The notes: generated by a model not told the origin, from the letters alone. A DNA stretch of 34,592 bases from Phycisphaeraceae bacterium (GCA_020851735.1 JADZCD010000009.1:1-34592), one strand, 5' to 3'; counted from the first letter of the stretch, positions 22,589 to 30,766 are shown. Numbers and translations: made by a program.

Positions 22589-24763
22589 TCACGCCAGCCA
22601 GCGCGTGGGCACCAACAAGTCCGCCTGCTGCGGCGCCAGCTGCAGCGGCATCGTCTGCCCCGCCAGGCACGACATCTCCCCGTAGATTCCGCGCATGTTT
22701 TCCGTGGGCTTGACCGTCGTATACAGCGGCTGCTTGAGCAGATTCGCCACCACATACGCCGTGCCGTCGGGCGTCTCCAGCGGATCGACCCGCAAACCGT
22801 AGTGCGGCGGAATTCCCGCCGGCGCTGGCCGACTTACTCCCGCCCCCGCCAGAACCTCATCCAAAAACATCCCGAATCCCCCCGGATGCACGATGTCCGC
22901 CAAGCACCCTAGAAGCGTGCCCGCGTAATACAGCTTGCCTTGCCCCACGGGCTTGACCGCCACGCACGGATGGCGCTTCGGCAGGCCCGCGATCGCCGTC
23001 AGATTCGAACCCACCAGTTCCGCATACCGGCTCCAGCCCAACAGCGTTTGCCCGTTAGCCATCTTCAGCGGCACCATGTCCCCCCCGCGCAACCCGAACG
23101 CCTCGATCGCCTTGGCCACGTCGCCCTCGAATTGCCCGCTGGTTTTCTCCGCCACGCCGATGCCCAGGTGCTGCACCGCCATGGCGCTTACCTCCCGCAA
23201 ATCCAGCGCCTCAGCCAACCCCATGCCCGGCGTCGGCTGGCTGTGCCGATTCCGCGAAAGGTCATACCCCCCCAGATGCGCCTCGGACAGCACCGTCCCC
23301 CCTCTCTGCAAAAACGCCACGATCGCCTCCGCCGTCGGCCGCGCCAGCACGTGCACGTCCGGCAGCACCAGCAGCTTCACGCTCTCCGCCAGCCCCGCCT
23401 GCAGCAACCGTTCATCCACGTACGTCAGCGGAATGTTCATCCGATACAGAACCTGCGTGTATCCCTCGATGCCCTGCCGCAGCCGATTCGACTGGTTCGC
23501 CTGGCACCACTGGAATATCTCATTGCTCGTCGATTTGAGTATCGCCACCTGCGCCGCCGGCACCGGCGCCGTCAGCAGCCGCTCCGCCACCGGTTTAAGC
23601 TTCGCCCAGAACTCCGTCACCGCCGCGTGCACCGGGCCCGGCGTGCCGTCGGTTTCCATGATCCCCCACCCCGGCGATTCCGACCCCATCGTCTCGCACC
23701 GATATTGCCAATACAGAATCCCGCGAATCCCCAACCCGATCTGCGGCAGAAACTCGCTGACCACCTGCGGCAGACGCAGCGGACGCGGATACAGGTTCCG
23801 CGCTCCCACGCGCACGTGACTCTCCACGTTGTAGCACACCCGCCCCTGCGCCGCCGCCACCGCCTGCAAGGGAAACGTCGGCCAACCGTTAACCGTACCC
23901 CCGAACACGTCGCACTCCTGCGCCATCAGAAAATCATCCACGCAGGTGATCGAGTTCATCGGGTTCATCGTGTTCGGCACCGGGTGCAGATACGCCGGGT
24001 GCCGCCGATCATGCTTCCGCACCGCCGCCAGCCGCAGCGAAGCCTCCCCCGCCAGCACGTCCAACGCGAACAGACGCCAATCCACCATGTCCACAAACGT
24101 GTCCCGATTACGCGGCAGCTCCACCTGCCCCCAGTGGTCGTAGCACCGCCCCCAAAGATCATTCAGCCGCGCGAGCGTCTGATACCGCCCCTCCAGCCAG
24201 CGTTGGAATGCCTCCCGGCAATGCGGGCAATAACACGCGAGCGTCTCCAGGTCCGGCGTGCGATACACCGCGTTCTGCTCCGGCTCGTTCCAGACGTCCC
24301 ACATCCCCATCGCCTGGTGATTGCCGTACCGCGCCGCCGTGGCCAGCACGAACTCCTCACGAATCCTCCGCGCCTCCGGATGGTTATAGCATGGCCCCGG
24401 ATACCCCCCGATCTGCCGGCAGCCGATGGTCATCGGCTCAACCACCCGCCCATTGTTCAGCACCTGCCTGCAATCCGGATACTGCTCAAACATCCACGCC
24501 GGGCCCACGTCCGTGATCAGGTTGATCGTCACCGCCAACCCGTTCTGACCCGCCAAGTCCATCAGCCGGTCCAGGTCGTCAAAATAAAACTTCCCCACCC
24601 CCCGGTGCGCCCACCGCCACTGGGCCCAGAACTTCACAGCGTTAAACCCGCTGTTGGCCATCCGCCGCAAATCCTCCGCCCAATACTGCGCGTCCGGCGT
24701 AGGCGCCCGGTAATACTGAAACCCATAAATAAACGGCTTGGGCCCGGGCGCACTGGCAGTCAT
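22589..24763 (-). CDS. GH42-like beta-galactosidase family protein
   Basis: A 724-residue glycoside hydrolase, A-type TIM barrel first. Family features: YGFQYYRAP near the N-terminus, FNAVKFWAQWRWAH, the acid/base Glu160 in WDVWNEPE, and a Cys cluster CYCPHC (177-182) that with Cys115 matches the structural zinc site of GH42 enzymes. A likely nucleophile Glu lies in YNVESHV (near 311). After the barrel comes a glutamine-amidotransferase-like trimerisation domain (LLVLPDVHVLARPTAEAIVA, GGTVLSEAHLGGYD) and a C-terminal beta domain. It probably cleaves galactosides or related glycosides; the substrate is not defined by sequence. The ATG at 24763 is chosen because GAGGAG precedes it by 7 nt; an in-frame GTG at 24769 would be too close. 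No signal peptide is seen. Confidence 0.85.
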   Translation of the reverse strand: MTASAPGPKPFIYGFQYYRAPTPDAQYWAEDLRRMANSGFNAVKFWAQWRWAHRGVGKFYFDDLDRLMDLAGQNGLAVTINLITDVGPAWMFEQYPDCRQVLNNGRVVEPMTIGCRQIGGYPGPCYNHPEARRIREEFVLATAARYGNHQAMGMWDVWNEPEQNAVYRTPDLETLACYCPHCREAFQRWLEGRYQTLARLNDLWGRCYDHWGQVELPRNRDTFVDMVDWRLFALDVLAGEASLRLAAVRKHDRRHPAYLHPVPNTMNPMNSITCVDDFLMAQECDVFGGTVNGWPTFPLQAVAAAQGRVCYNVESHVRVGARNLYPRPLRLPQVVSEFLPQIGLGIRGILYWQYRCETMGSESPGWGIMETDGTPGPVHAAVTEFWAKLKPVAERLLTAPVPAAQVAILKSTSNEIFQWCQANQSNRLRQGIEGYTQVLYRMNIPLTYVDERLLQAGLAESVKLLVLPDVHVLARPTAEAIVAFLQRGGTVLSEAHLGGYDLSRNRHSQPTPGMGLAEALDLREVSAMAVQHLGIGVAEKTSGQFEGDVAKAIEAFGLRGGDMVPLKMANGQTLLGWSRYAELVGSNLTAIAGLPKRHPCVAVKPVGQGKLYYAGTLLGCLADIVHPGGFGMFLDEVLAGAGVSRPAPAGIPPHYGLRVDPLETPDGTAYVVANLLKQPLYTTVKPTENMRGIYGEMSCLAGQTMPLQLAPQQADLLVPTRWLA

Positions 24764-24832
24764 GTCCACGCTCCTCTAAAGGGCAGACATCATATCCTTT
24801 CGCCCCGATTTGTCCGCTTGACGCAAACTCAA

Positions 24833-24868
24833 AGCCGGACCTGAGCCGCTCGCGGCGAAGGTCCGGCT
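24833..24868 (-). terminator. hairpin downstream of the PfkB-family gene
   Basis: AGCCGGACCT (24833-24842) pairs with AGGTCCGGCT (24859-24868), with a further GCCG/CGGC stem inside. On the minus strand it follows the sugar-kinase stop and precedes the GH42-like gene. Only a weak T-containing tail (TTGAGTTT) follows, so it may be a partial terminator or processing site. Confidence 0.45.
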
Positions 24869-24911
24869 CTTCCTGCATTCCACGGTTTCGTTGATCCTGT
24901 CCCGCTGGTCT

Positions 24912-25820
24912 TTACCCCGCCATCGCCAGCATCTGCAGATACTGCCCGAACCGCTCGTCGATGTCCGCCCGCTTGATCTTTTCCAGTTTCCCTAAGCTGA
25001 ACGCCTCCACGTTAAAGCTCGCCACCACCGCCCCCAGCGCCAACGCCTTGCGCAAGTTCGCCAGCCCCAAATCCCCGCTGGCCGCTAAGTGCCCCATCAT
25101 CCCGCCCGCGAAACTGTCGCCCGCCCCCGTCGGGTCGATCACTTCCGCGATCGGAAACGCCGGCAGCATCGCCCGCCCCTCCCGATGCTCTAATAGACAC
25201 CCGTGCTCGCCCTTCTTAATCACCACAAACTTCGGGCCCATCCCCACCACCTTCCGGGCCGCCTTCACCAGATTCTTTTCCCCCGTCAGCAAGTACGCCT
25301 CCGAGTCATTGAGCACCAGCCCGTCGATCTGCTTGAGCAGCGCCAGCAACTCCGCGTTCGCCGTCTTGATCCACAAATCCATCGTGTCCGCCACCACCAG
25401 CTTCCGGCTTGGGAACTGGCTTAGCAGTTCCATCTGCGCCCCCGGGTGCGTGTTGGCCAGGAAAATATATTGGCTGTCCCGATACGTCCCCGGCACCGGC
25501 GGCAGCGCCTCCGCCAGCACGTTCGGCTGCACCTCCAGCGTGTCCCGATCGTTCATGTTGTCGTGATACTTCCCCGTCCAGGAAAAAGTCTTGGCCCCCT
25601 TGCGAATCTCCAGCCCTGCCGTATCCACCTTAAAGTGTTCAAAAACCTTCAAGAACTCCCGCGGGAAATCCTCGCCCACCGCCCCCACGATCCGCACCGC
25701 CGTGAAAAACGACGCCGCCGCCGCGAAATACGTGCACGACCCGCCCAGAATCTTGTCCGCACGCCCCGCCGGCGTAATGACCGTGTCAATGCCGATCGAA
25801 CCCGTGACAATCAGTGACAT
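24912..25820 (-). CDS. PfkB/ribokinase-family carbohydrate kinase
   Basis: A 302-residue soluble kinase phosphorylating a sugar or nucleoside. The N-terminus IVTGSIGIDTVITP and the signature-1 region LGGSCTYFAAAASFF are family typical. Signature 2 is DPTGAGDSFAGGMMG, with the catalytic Asp and anion hole. The substrate is not determined; the shape is closest to adenosine-kinase/ribokinase-like members. The ATG at 25820 has GGA about 8 nt upstream and starts the family's first beta strand; an in-frame TTG at 25832 is less likely. It is 142 bp upstream of the GH42-like gene on the same strand, with a hairpin between, so shared sugar metabolism is possible but unproven. Confidence 0.88.
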   Translation of the reverse strand: MSLIVTGSIGIDTVITPAGRADKILGGSCTYFAAAASFFTAVRIVGAVGEDFPREFLKVFEHFKVDTAGLEIRKGAKTFSWTGKYHDNMNDRDTLEVQPNVLAEALPPVPGTYRDSQYIFLANTHPGAQMELLSQFPSRKLVVADTMDLWIKTANAELLALLKQIDGLVLNDSEAYLLTGEKNLVKAARKVVGMGPKFVVIKKGEHGCLLEHREGRAMLPAFPIAEVIDPTGAGDSFAGGMMGHLAASGDLGLANLRKALALGAVVASFNVEAFSLGKLEKIKRADIDERFGQYLQMLAMAG

Positions 25821-25835
25821 GTGTTTTTCCAAAAG

Positions 25836-25942
25836 GGGTTAGGAATTAGGGGTTAGGGATTGGAGACTGAAACTTACGGTCAACTCTCCCCATGGCCGGG
25901 GGCAATAGCCTCGTGCGGAAGCACGAGGTTGGACCAACGAAA
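25836..25942. repeat. composite of TTAGGAATTAGGGG heptamers and family G palindrome
   Basis: GGTTAGGAATTAGGGGTTAG (25837-25856) is followed about 45 bp later by CCTCGTGCGGAAGCACGAGG (25909-25928) and the tail TTGGACCAACGAA. Stem bases differ from the copy at 21707-21744 by compensatory changes (CGCGGG to TCGTG), while loop CGGAAG and the tail are kept. It sits directly upstream of the PfkB-family gene. Confidence 0.72.
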
Positions 25943-25979
25943 TTACGCGGACATCGTCATTGCCGATTCACATTGAACC

Positions 25980-27779
25980 TCACGCCTCCGCGATCATACT
26001 CAAGCACCTTTCAATCCGCTTAATCGTCGCCTCCTTGCCCAAGATCGCCAGCGTGTCGTGAATCGCCGGGCTCACCGTCGTCCCCGTCATCGCCACCCGC
26101 AGCGGCTGCGCAATATCACCCAATCCTCTTCCCCCCCCTCCCCCTCCCCCGGAAGCGCCCCCGGAACCCCCGGAAGCGCCCCCGGAACCCCCGGAAGCGC
26201 CCCCGGAACCCCCGGGTGCGCCCCGCGCCGCCGTACCCTCTCCCTCTCTGAGGGAGAGGGCAGGGTGAGGGTGCAGCCCCTCTTGTTTAGCGGGCGATCG
26301 CAGATCGCCGCCTTCTGAACTTCCTCCCCCCGCCACGCGCTCAATAAGCTGGTGCAACTCTCCCGCCTCCCACCTCGCTGCCGCCTTCAACTCCGGCAGG
26401 ATTTCCCTGAGCACCGCCAACCCTTTGCCCCCATCCTTCTTGAGCACTTTCTCCACCGCCTTGGCGTCGAACTGAATCTGTTCATCTTCCACGAAAAAGA
26501 ACCTGCCCAACTGCATCGGCTCACTCAGCGTCCGGCTGCGCAGCTGATACGCCCCGCAGAACGCCCCGAAATTCCCCCCCAGTTTCGCCAGCTCCGTCGG
26601 GTGATACGCCGCCAGATGCCCGCGCAACTTCTCGGCGAACACTTCCGCCGGCAATTTCTGAATCGTCTCAGCATTAAACGCCAGCAGCTTGGCCCGATCG
26701 AACTTCGCGTTGGACTTGCCCAAGCGCTCTAAGTCAAACTCGCGCTTTAGATATTCCAGATCAAATCGCTCCACGTTGTTCCCCGGGCTCCACCCCAACA
26801 GCGCCACGTAATTCAGCAGCACTTCCTGCAAGTACCCGCTCTGCCGAAAGTCATTCACGTCGATCTCCGGCAGCGTCACCCCCAGCGCCCGCGCGATCGG
26901 CACCGCAATCTCATTAGCGTCCGTCTTCTTCTCCAAAAACCCCTGCACATCCTCCAAGCCCAGGGATTGCCCTTCCGGGGATCCCTGGGTGCTTCTTGTC
27001 TTGAAAACCTCCCCCACATATTCCCAAAGCCCCTTGGCATCCCCGTTTTTCTGCTTCACCCATTCCCCCGCCGCCTTCCGCGCCGCCTTGGCCTTATCCC
27101 GCTTGCTCATCTTCGACCCGTCGGGATTAAAAATCAGCGGCATGTGGGCATATTTTGGCCTGCCAATCCCCAGGGCATCGAACATCGCCACGTGTTTGGG
27201 CGTATTCATAAGATGCTCCTGGGCCCGCAAAACGTGCGTCACCCCCATCTCCGCGTCGTCCACGACGTTGGCAAAGTGAAACGTCGGCCCACCCCCCCCA
27301 GCCGCCCCCTTGAAAATAATAAAATCCTCCAGATTCTCCGCCTGGATCGTCACCGCCCCCAGCACCAGGTCATCGACCGTGATCGCCGTCTTGGGCATCT
27401 TAAACCGATACGCGTCCCCATCCGGATACGCTCGCCCCATGTCGATCAATTTCCGCAGGTACCCCTTGTAGATTTCGTCCCGCTGCGACTGAAAATATGG
27501 CCCCCGCTCTCCGATCTGCCCCGCCTTCACGTCCCCCGCCGGCGGATTAAGCCCCGGCCCTTCGTCCCAGATGATCCCCAGCCACTTCAAGTCCTCCAAA
27601 ATCCCCCGCGTAGCCGCATCCGTCGACCGGGCTTTGTCCGTGTCCTCGATGCGCAGCAGGAACTTGCCCCCCAACCGCCGGGCAAACGCCCAGTTAAGCA
27701 GCGCCGTCCGCGCGCTGCCGATGTGCAGGGACCCCGTCGGACTCGGTGCGAACCGCGTAACAACCTTCGTGTCATTCAT
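25980..27779 (-). CDS. gltX: glutamyl-tRNA synthetase, with in-frame repeat insertions
   Basis: A 599-residue class I aminoacyl-tRNA synthetase charging tRNA-Glu (or, in non-discriminating species, also tRNA-Gln). The HIGH-type motif is FAPSPTGSLHIGSARTALLN, then LRIEDTDKARS, HVLRAQEHLMNTPKH and the KMSKR loop (SKMSKRDKAKAARKA). A segment of about 85 residues separates KMSKR from YLQEVLLNYVALLGWSPG and contains a translated family-A palindrome (26956-26997). The anticodon-binding domain continues to LHQLIERVAG. It is then interrupted by about 67 residues of Gly/Ser-rich, repeat-encoded sequence before GLGDIAQPLRVAMTGTTVSP and the C-terminal LGKEATIKRIERCL. The ATG at 27779 starts directly at MNDTKVVTRFAPSP. 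The frame is intact through both insertions and all catalytic motifs are present, so the protein is probably functional. Confidence 0.95.
   Translation of the reverse strand: MNDTKVVTRFAPSPTGSLHIGSARTALLNWAFARRLGGKFLLRIEDTDKARSTDAATRGILEDLKWLGIIWDEGPGLNPPAGDVKAGQIGERGPYFQSQRDEIYKGYLRKLIDMGRAYPDGDAYRFKMPKTAITVDDLVLGAVTIQAENLEDFIIFKGAAGGGGPTFHFANVVDDAEMGVTHVLRAQEHLMNTPKHVAMFDALGIGRPKYAHMPLIFNPDGSKMSKRDKAKAARKAAGEWVKQKNGDAKGLWEYVGEVFKTRSTQGSPEGQSLGLEDVQGFLEKKTDANEIAVPIARALGVTLPEIDVNDFRQSGYLQEVLLNYVALLGWSPGNNVERFDLEYLKREFDLERLGKSNAKFDRAKLLAFNAETIQKLPAEVFAEKLRGHLAAYHPTELAKLGGNFGAFCGAYQLRSRTLSEPMQLGRFFFVEDEQIQFDAKAVEKVLKKDGGKGLAVLREILPELKAAARWEAGELHQLIERVAGGGSSEGGDLRSPAKQEGLHPHPALSLREGEGTAARGAPGGSGGASGGSGGASGGSGGASGGGGGGGRGLGDIAQPLRVAMTGTTVSPAIHDTLAILGKEATIKRIERCLSMIAEA
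26127..26327 (-). repeat. composite repeat inserted in frame in gltX
   Basis: About 201 bp (67 codons). Going up the plus strand: a GC tract with three 21-bp units built on CCGGAAGCGCCCCCGGAACC (encoding Gly-Gly-Ser-Gly-Gly-Ala-Ser on the minus strand), family E (26238-26281), family D (26285-26310). The same modules in the same order form the intergenic composite at 18874-19060. On both sides the GltX sequence resumes as expected for the family. The exact insertion boundaries are inferred. Confidence 0.85.
26956..26997. repeat. family-A palindrome within gltX
   Basis: AAGCCCAGGGA and TCCCTGGGTGCTTCTT flank a 16-nt loop containing CTTCCGGGG. The arms and the TTCTT tail match the intergenic copy at 18422-18454. 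It is translated on the minus strand as TRSTQGSPEGQSLGL. Confidence 0.65.
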
Positions 27780-28298
27780 GCCCGGATTGTAGCTTTTCCT
27801 CCGGTGTGCCGGATTGTGTATCGGGTGCCACACTACCGGGGAAACAGGACTCAACCCGCCGTGTGCGTATCCAGCTTGTCTTGCCAAGCCCAGGCATTGC
27901 ATGCCTGGGTGTATTCCCATGCCCACCCAAGCCGGGCCCTTCAGGCCCGGATTCAACTTCGTTTGCCCGTCATCGCCCGTCAGGTCCCCAGGGCTAAGCG
28001 CAGCGAGCCCCATCGCCTATTACCCTCCCCTCTCCTCTCTACCCCCTACCCTCTGCCCTTGGTCTCCCGGGGGGCTTTCCCCCGCCCAGCATTTGCATTA
28101 TGTTGGAATCTCTTGTCGTTCCTATCCGTTCACCCGTTTCTCATCCGGGCCGATCGAACATCAATCCAGGTGGGACCGTAAGCCCCCCACCTTGTCAGGC
28201 CGATATGTCCCTTGGATACTGCTTGGCGGCCTGGTTCGCACCCAAGGGCCGATAACGCCAACCATTTGCCGATAGCTCTTTCTCTTTGGGAGTAGATC
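27780..28298. other. divergent intergenic region between gltX and the epimerase gene, repeat-filled
   Basis: No gene is supported. It contains a decayed family-B copy (27823-27868), a family-A relative AAGCCCAGGCATTGCATGCC (27886-27905), a hairpin GCCGGGCCC TTCA GGCCCGG (near 27930-27950), a partial family-F copy (GGGCTAAGCGCAGCGAGCCC near 27992) and a CTCTACCCCC simple tract (28021-28070). Promoters for gltX and the plus-strand glycan genes must lie here or nearby, but I see no clear -35/-10 pair. Confidence 0.6.
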
Positions 28299-29288
28299 AT
28301 GAACGATCAGTTAATCGTCGTCGCCGGGGCCGGTGGATTCATCGGCGGGCATCTCGTGGCCGACCTGCGCCGCCGCGGTCACACCAAAATCCGCGCCGTG
28401 GACGTCAAACCCTTAAGCGAGTGGTATCAGGTCGACAAACAGGCCCAGAACCTCGTCCTGGACTTAAACCTTCGCGATAACTGCTACACCGCCTGCAAGG
28501 ACGCCGCCGAGGTCTACTGCCTCGCCGCCGACATGGGCGGCATGGGCTTTATCGAAACCCACAAGGCCGCCTGCATGCTCACCGTGCTCATCAGCACCCA
28601 CATGCTCGTGGCCGCCCGCGACTGCGGCGTCAAGCGTTTCTTCTACTCCTCCTCCGCCTGCGTCTACAACGCCGACAAACAAAAATCCGAAGACGTCATC
28701 CCCCTCAAGGAAGCCGACGCCTACCCCGCCATGCCCGAGGATGGCTACGGCTGGGAAAAACTCTTCACCGAGCGCATGTGCCGCCACTTCCGCGAGGACT
28801 TCGGCTTCCAGGCCCGCATCGCCCGCTTCCACAACGTTTATGGCCCCTTCGGCACCTGGGAGGGTGGCCGCGAAAAAGCACCCGCCGCCATCTGCCGCAA
28901 GGTCATCGCCGCCAAGCTCACCGGCAAGCACGAAATCGAAATCTGGGGCAACGGCAAGCAGACCCGCTCGTTCATGTACATCGATGACTGCTTAAAGGGC
29001 ATCGACATGATCACCCACTCCGACATCATCGAGCCCCTCAACCTCGGGTCCGACGAGCTGGTGACCATCAACGGCCTGGTCGACATCGCCGAGGAAATCG
29101 CCGGCATCAAGCTCAAACGACACTACAAACTCGACGCCCCCAAGGGCGTCAACGGCCGCAACAGCGACAACACCCTGATCCAAAAGCTCCTGGGCTGGGC
29201 CCCGCCCACCCGCCTGCGCACCGGCATGGAAAAAACCTACCACTGGATCTACGACGAATACGTCGCCAAATACGGCCCCCGGAAGTAA
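28299..29288 (+). CDS. GDP-mannose 3,5-epimerase-like NAD-dependent epimerase
   Basis: A 329-residue extended short-chain dehydrogenase. In plants this enzyme turns GDP-mannose into GDP-L-galactose/GDP-L-gulose. The Rossmann loop is VAGAGGFIGGHL. The GME-specific words are all present: LAADMGGMGFIETH, SSSACVYNAD with catalytic Cys121, DGYGWEKLFTERMC with the Tyr150/Lys154 pair, and GGREKAPAAICRK with Lys193. The terminal half has EIWGNGKQTRSFMYIDDCL. These match the plant-type enzyme more closely than GDP-fucose synthase or UDP-sugar epimerases. GGGAG lies 6 nt before the ATG. It is followed on the same strand by a glycosyltransferase and an acyltransferase, suggesting that it supplies an unusual L-sugar for a surface polysaccharide. 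Confidence 0.88.
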   Translation: MNDQLIVVAGAGGFIGGHLVADLRRRGHTKIRAVDVKPLSEWYQVDKQAQNLVLDLNLRDNCYTACKDAAEVYCLAADMGGMGFIETHKAACMLTVLISTHMLVAARDCGVKRFFYSSSACVYNADKQKSEDVIPLKEADAYPAMPEDGYGWEKLFTERMCRHFREDFGFQARIARFHNVYGPFGTWEGGREKAPAAICRKVIAAKLTGKHEIEIWGNGKQTRSFMYIDDCLKGIDMITHSDIIEPLNLGSDELVTINGLVDIAEEIAGIKLKRHYKLDAPKGVNGRNSDNTLIQKLLGWAPPTRLRTGMEKTYHWIYDEYVAKYGPRK

Positions 29289-29307
29289 GACGCCTTCCCT
29301 TTTAGAT

Positions 29308-29341
29308 GGGTGCCACACAGCATCCTGTAAGGTGCTGTGTG
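29308..29341. repeat. palindromic repeat family B
   Basis: GGGTGC followed by CACACAGCATC / GTGCTGTGTG arms around CTGTAAG. It lies just downstream of the epimerase stop, with a partial family-F sequence (GGTCTAACCGCCGCGTGCCT) about 30 bp further on. Confidence 0.8.
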
Positions 29342-29422
29342 CGATGCTCGCGGATTCCAGCTTGGGCCCGCGGGTGCCTGGGTCTAACCGCCGCGTGCCT
29401 CAGACGTGTTTGCCCTTTGTCC

Positions 29423-29470
29423 CCTAATTCCTAATTCCTAACTCCCAACTCCTAACTCCTAACTCCCCAC
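29423..29470 (+). repeat. degenerate 7-bp tandem array (CTAATTC / CTAACTC)
   Basis: Six consecutive heptamers CTAATTC, CTAATTC, CTAACTC, CCAACTC, CTAACTC, CTAACTC, ending 2 bp before the glycosyltransferase ATG. The array occupies the place where a ribosome-binding site would be. Complementary GATTAGG/GTTAGGG wording occurs at 21659 and 25837. Confidence 0.75.
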
Positions 29471-29472
29471 CC

Positions 29473-30717
29473 ATGCCCTCCACCCCCAATCAACCCGCTC
29501 AAAAAACCCTCCTGGTCATCAGCCAGGTCTACGTCCCCGACCCCGCCTCGGTCGGCCAGCACATGCACGACGCGGCCGCCGAGATGGCCCGCCGCGGCTG
29601 GCGCGTCCTCGTCCTGGCTTCCCGCCGCGGGTACGACGACCCCTCCCGCAAATACCCCTGGCGCGAAACGCGTGACGGCGTGATCATCCGCCGCCTGCCT
29701 TTCGCCTCCTTCGGCAAAAGCTCCATCCCCATCCGCCTCCTGGCCGGCATGATCTTCGTCCTCCAGTGCATCCTCATCGGCCTGTTCGTCCGCCGCCTGC
29801 GCTGCGTGCTGGTGAGCACCTCGCCTCCCTTGGCTCCCTTAGCCGCCGCTTTCCTAAGCTATTTCCGCCGGACCACCGTCAAATATTGGGCGATGGACCT
29901 CAACCCCGACCAGATGATCGCCCTGGGCAAGACCACCGAAACCTCCATCTTTTCCCGCCTGTTCAACTGGATGAATCGCTTAATCCTCCGCCGCTCCAGC
30001 GACGTGGTCGCCCTCGACCGTTTCATGGCCGACCGACTCATCGTCAAGCTCCCCGCCAGCCGCGCCAAAATCCGCGTCATGCCCCCCTGGCCGCATGAAG
30101 ATCACCTCGACGTCATCCCCCACGACACCAATCCCTTCCGCCAAAAACATCAGCTCCAGGGCAAGTTCGTCTTCATGTACAGCGGCAATCACTCCGTTTC
30201 CCACCCGCTGACCACCATTCTTGAAGCTGCCCTCAAGCTCCAGAGCGATCCGCGTCTGGTCTTCCTCTTCGTCGGCGGTGGCTTGGGCAAGCGCGAAGTC
30301 GAACAAGTCATCGCCGCCCACAAGCCCACCAACATCCTCAGCCTGCCCTATCAGCCCCTGGCGGAAATCAAATACTCCCTCTCCGCCGGCGACGTGCATC
30401 TGGTTTCCGTCGGCGAGGGCATCGTCGGCATCTGCCACCCCTGCAAGGTCTACGGCGCCATGGCTGTCGGCCGCCCGATCCTGCTTTTGGGGCCCGATCC
30501 CTCCCACGTTTCCGATATCATTCACCAGGACGGCATCGGCTGGCAGATCACCCACGGCGACGTCGACGGAGCCGTAGCCTTGCTGACCAAGATTTCCCGC
30601 ATGTCCGAGTCCGAGCTCGCCGCCATGGGTTCCAAAGCCAGCCGCCTGATCAGCGACCAGTTCAGCAAAGACGTCCTCTGCGGCCGTTTTGCCGATGTCT
30701 TAGAACGCAGCTCGTAA
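29473..30717 (+). CDS. glycosyltransferase family 4 protein (WbuB/WcaI-like)
   Basis: A 414-residue GT-B glycosyltransferase that should add a sugar from a nucleotide donor to a lipid-linked glycan on the cytoplasmic face. The N-terminal acceptor domain contains ISQVYVPDPASVGQHMHDAA, where GT4 enzymes have the acceptor-side Gly-rich loop, plus a hydrophobic segment (LLAGMIFVLQCILIGLFV) that may attach it to the membrane. The C-terminal donor domain has FVFMYSGNHSVSHPL, LVFLFVGGG, ILSLPYQPLAEIKYSLSAGD and the E-x7-E-like region VSVGEGIVGICHPCKVYGAM. No ribosome site is visible, because a heptamer array occupies 29423-29470 directly upstream of the ATG. It is located between the GDP-mannose epimerase and acyltransferase genes. 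Confidence 0.85.
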   Translation: MPSTPNQPAQKTLLVISQVYVPDPASVGQHMHDAAAEMARRGWRVLVLASRRGYDDPSRKYPWRETRDGVIIRRLPFASFGKSSIPIRLLAGMIFVLQCILIGLFVRRLRCVLVSTSPPLAPLAAAFLSYFRRTTVKYWAMDLNPDQMIALGKTTETSIFSRLFNWMNRLILRRSSDVVALDRFMADRLIVKLPASRAKIRVMPPWPHEDHLDVIPHDTNPFRQKHQLQGKFVFMYSGNHSVSHPLTTILEAALKLQSDPRLVFLFVGGGLGKREVEQVIAAHKPTNILSLPYQPLAEIKYSLSAGDVHLVSVGEGIVGICHPCKVYGAMAVGRPILLLGPDPSHVSDIIHQDGIGWQITHGDVDGAVALLTKISRMSESELAAMGSKASRLISDQFSKDVLCGRFADVLERSS

Positions 30718-30766
30718 CTAACCTTCATCCGCCCCTCGGTATCCGTGCCCACTGCTTGGGATACCC

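Noticed and set aside
22940..24844. A 634-codon plus-strand frame antisense to the GH42-like gene
   Set aside because: Its Arg/His/Pro-rich composition is a codon-bias shadow. The minus-strand frame has catalytic motifs, a zinc-site Cys cluster and a Shine-Dalgarno.
26131..26320. A CRISPR array or protein repeat domain in the GC-rich part of gltX
   Set aside because: The 21-bp units are contiguous without unique spacers. The whole block matches a noncoding composite elsewhere, so it is treated as a repeat insertion.
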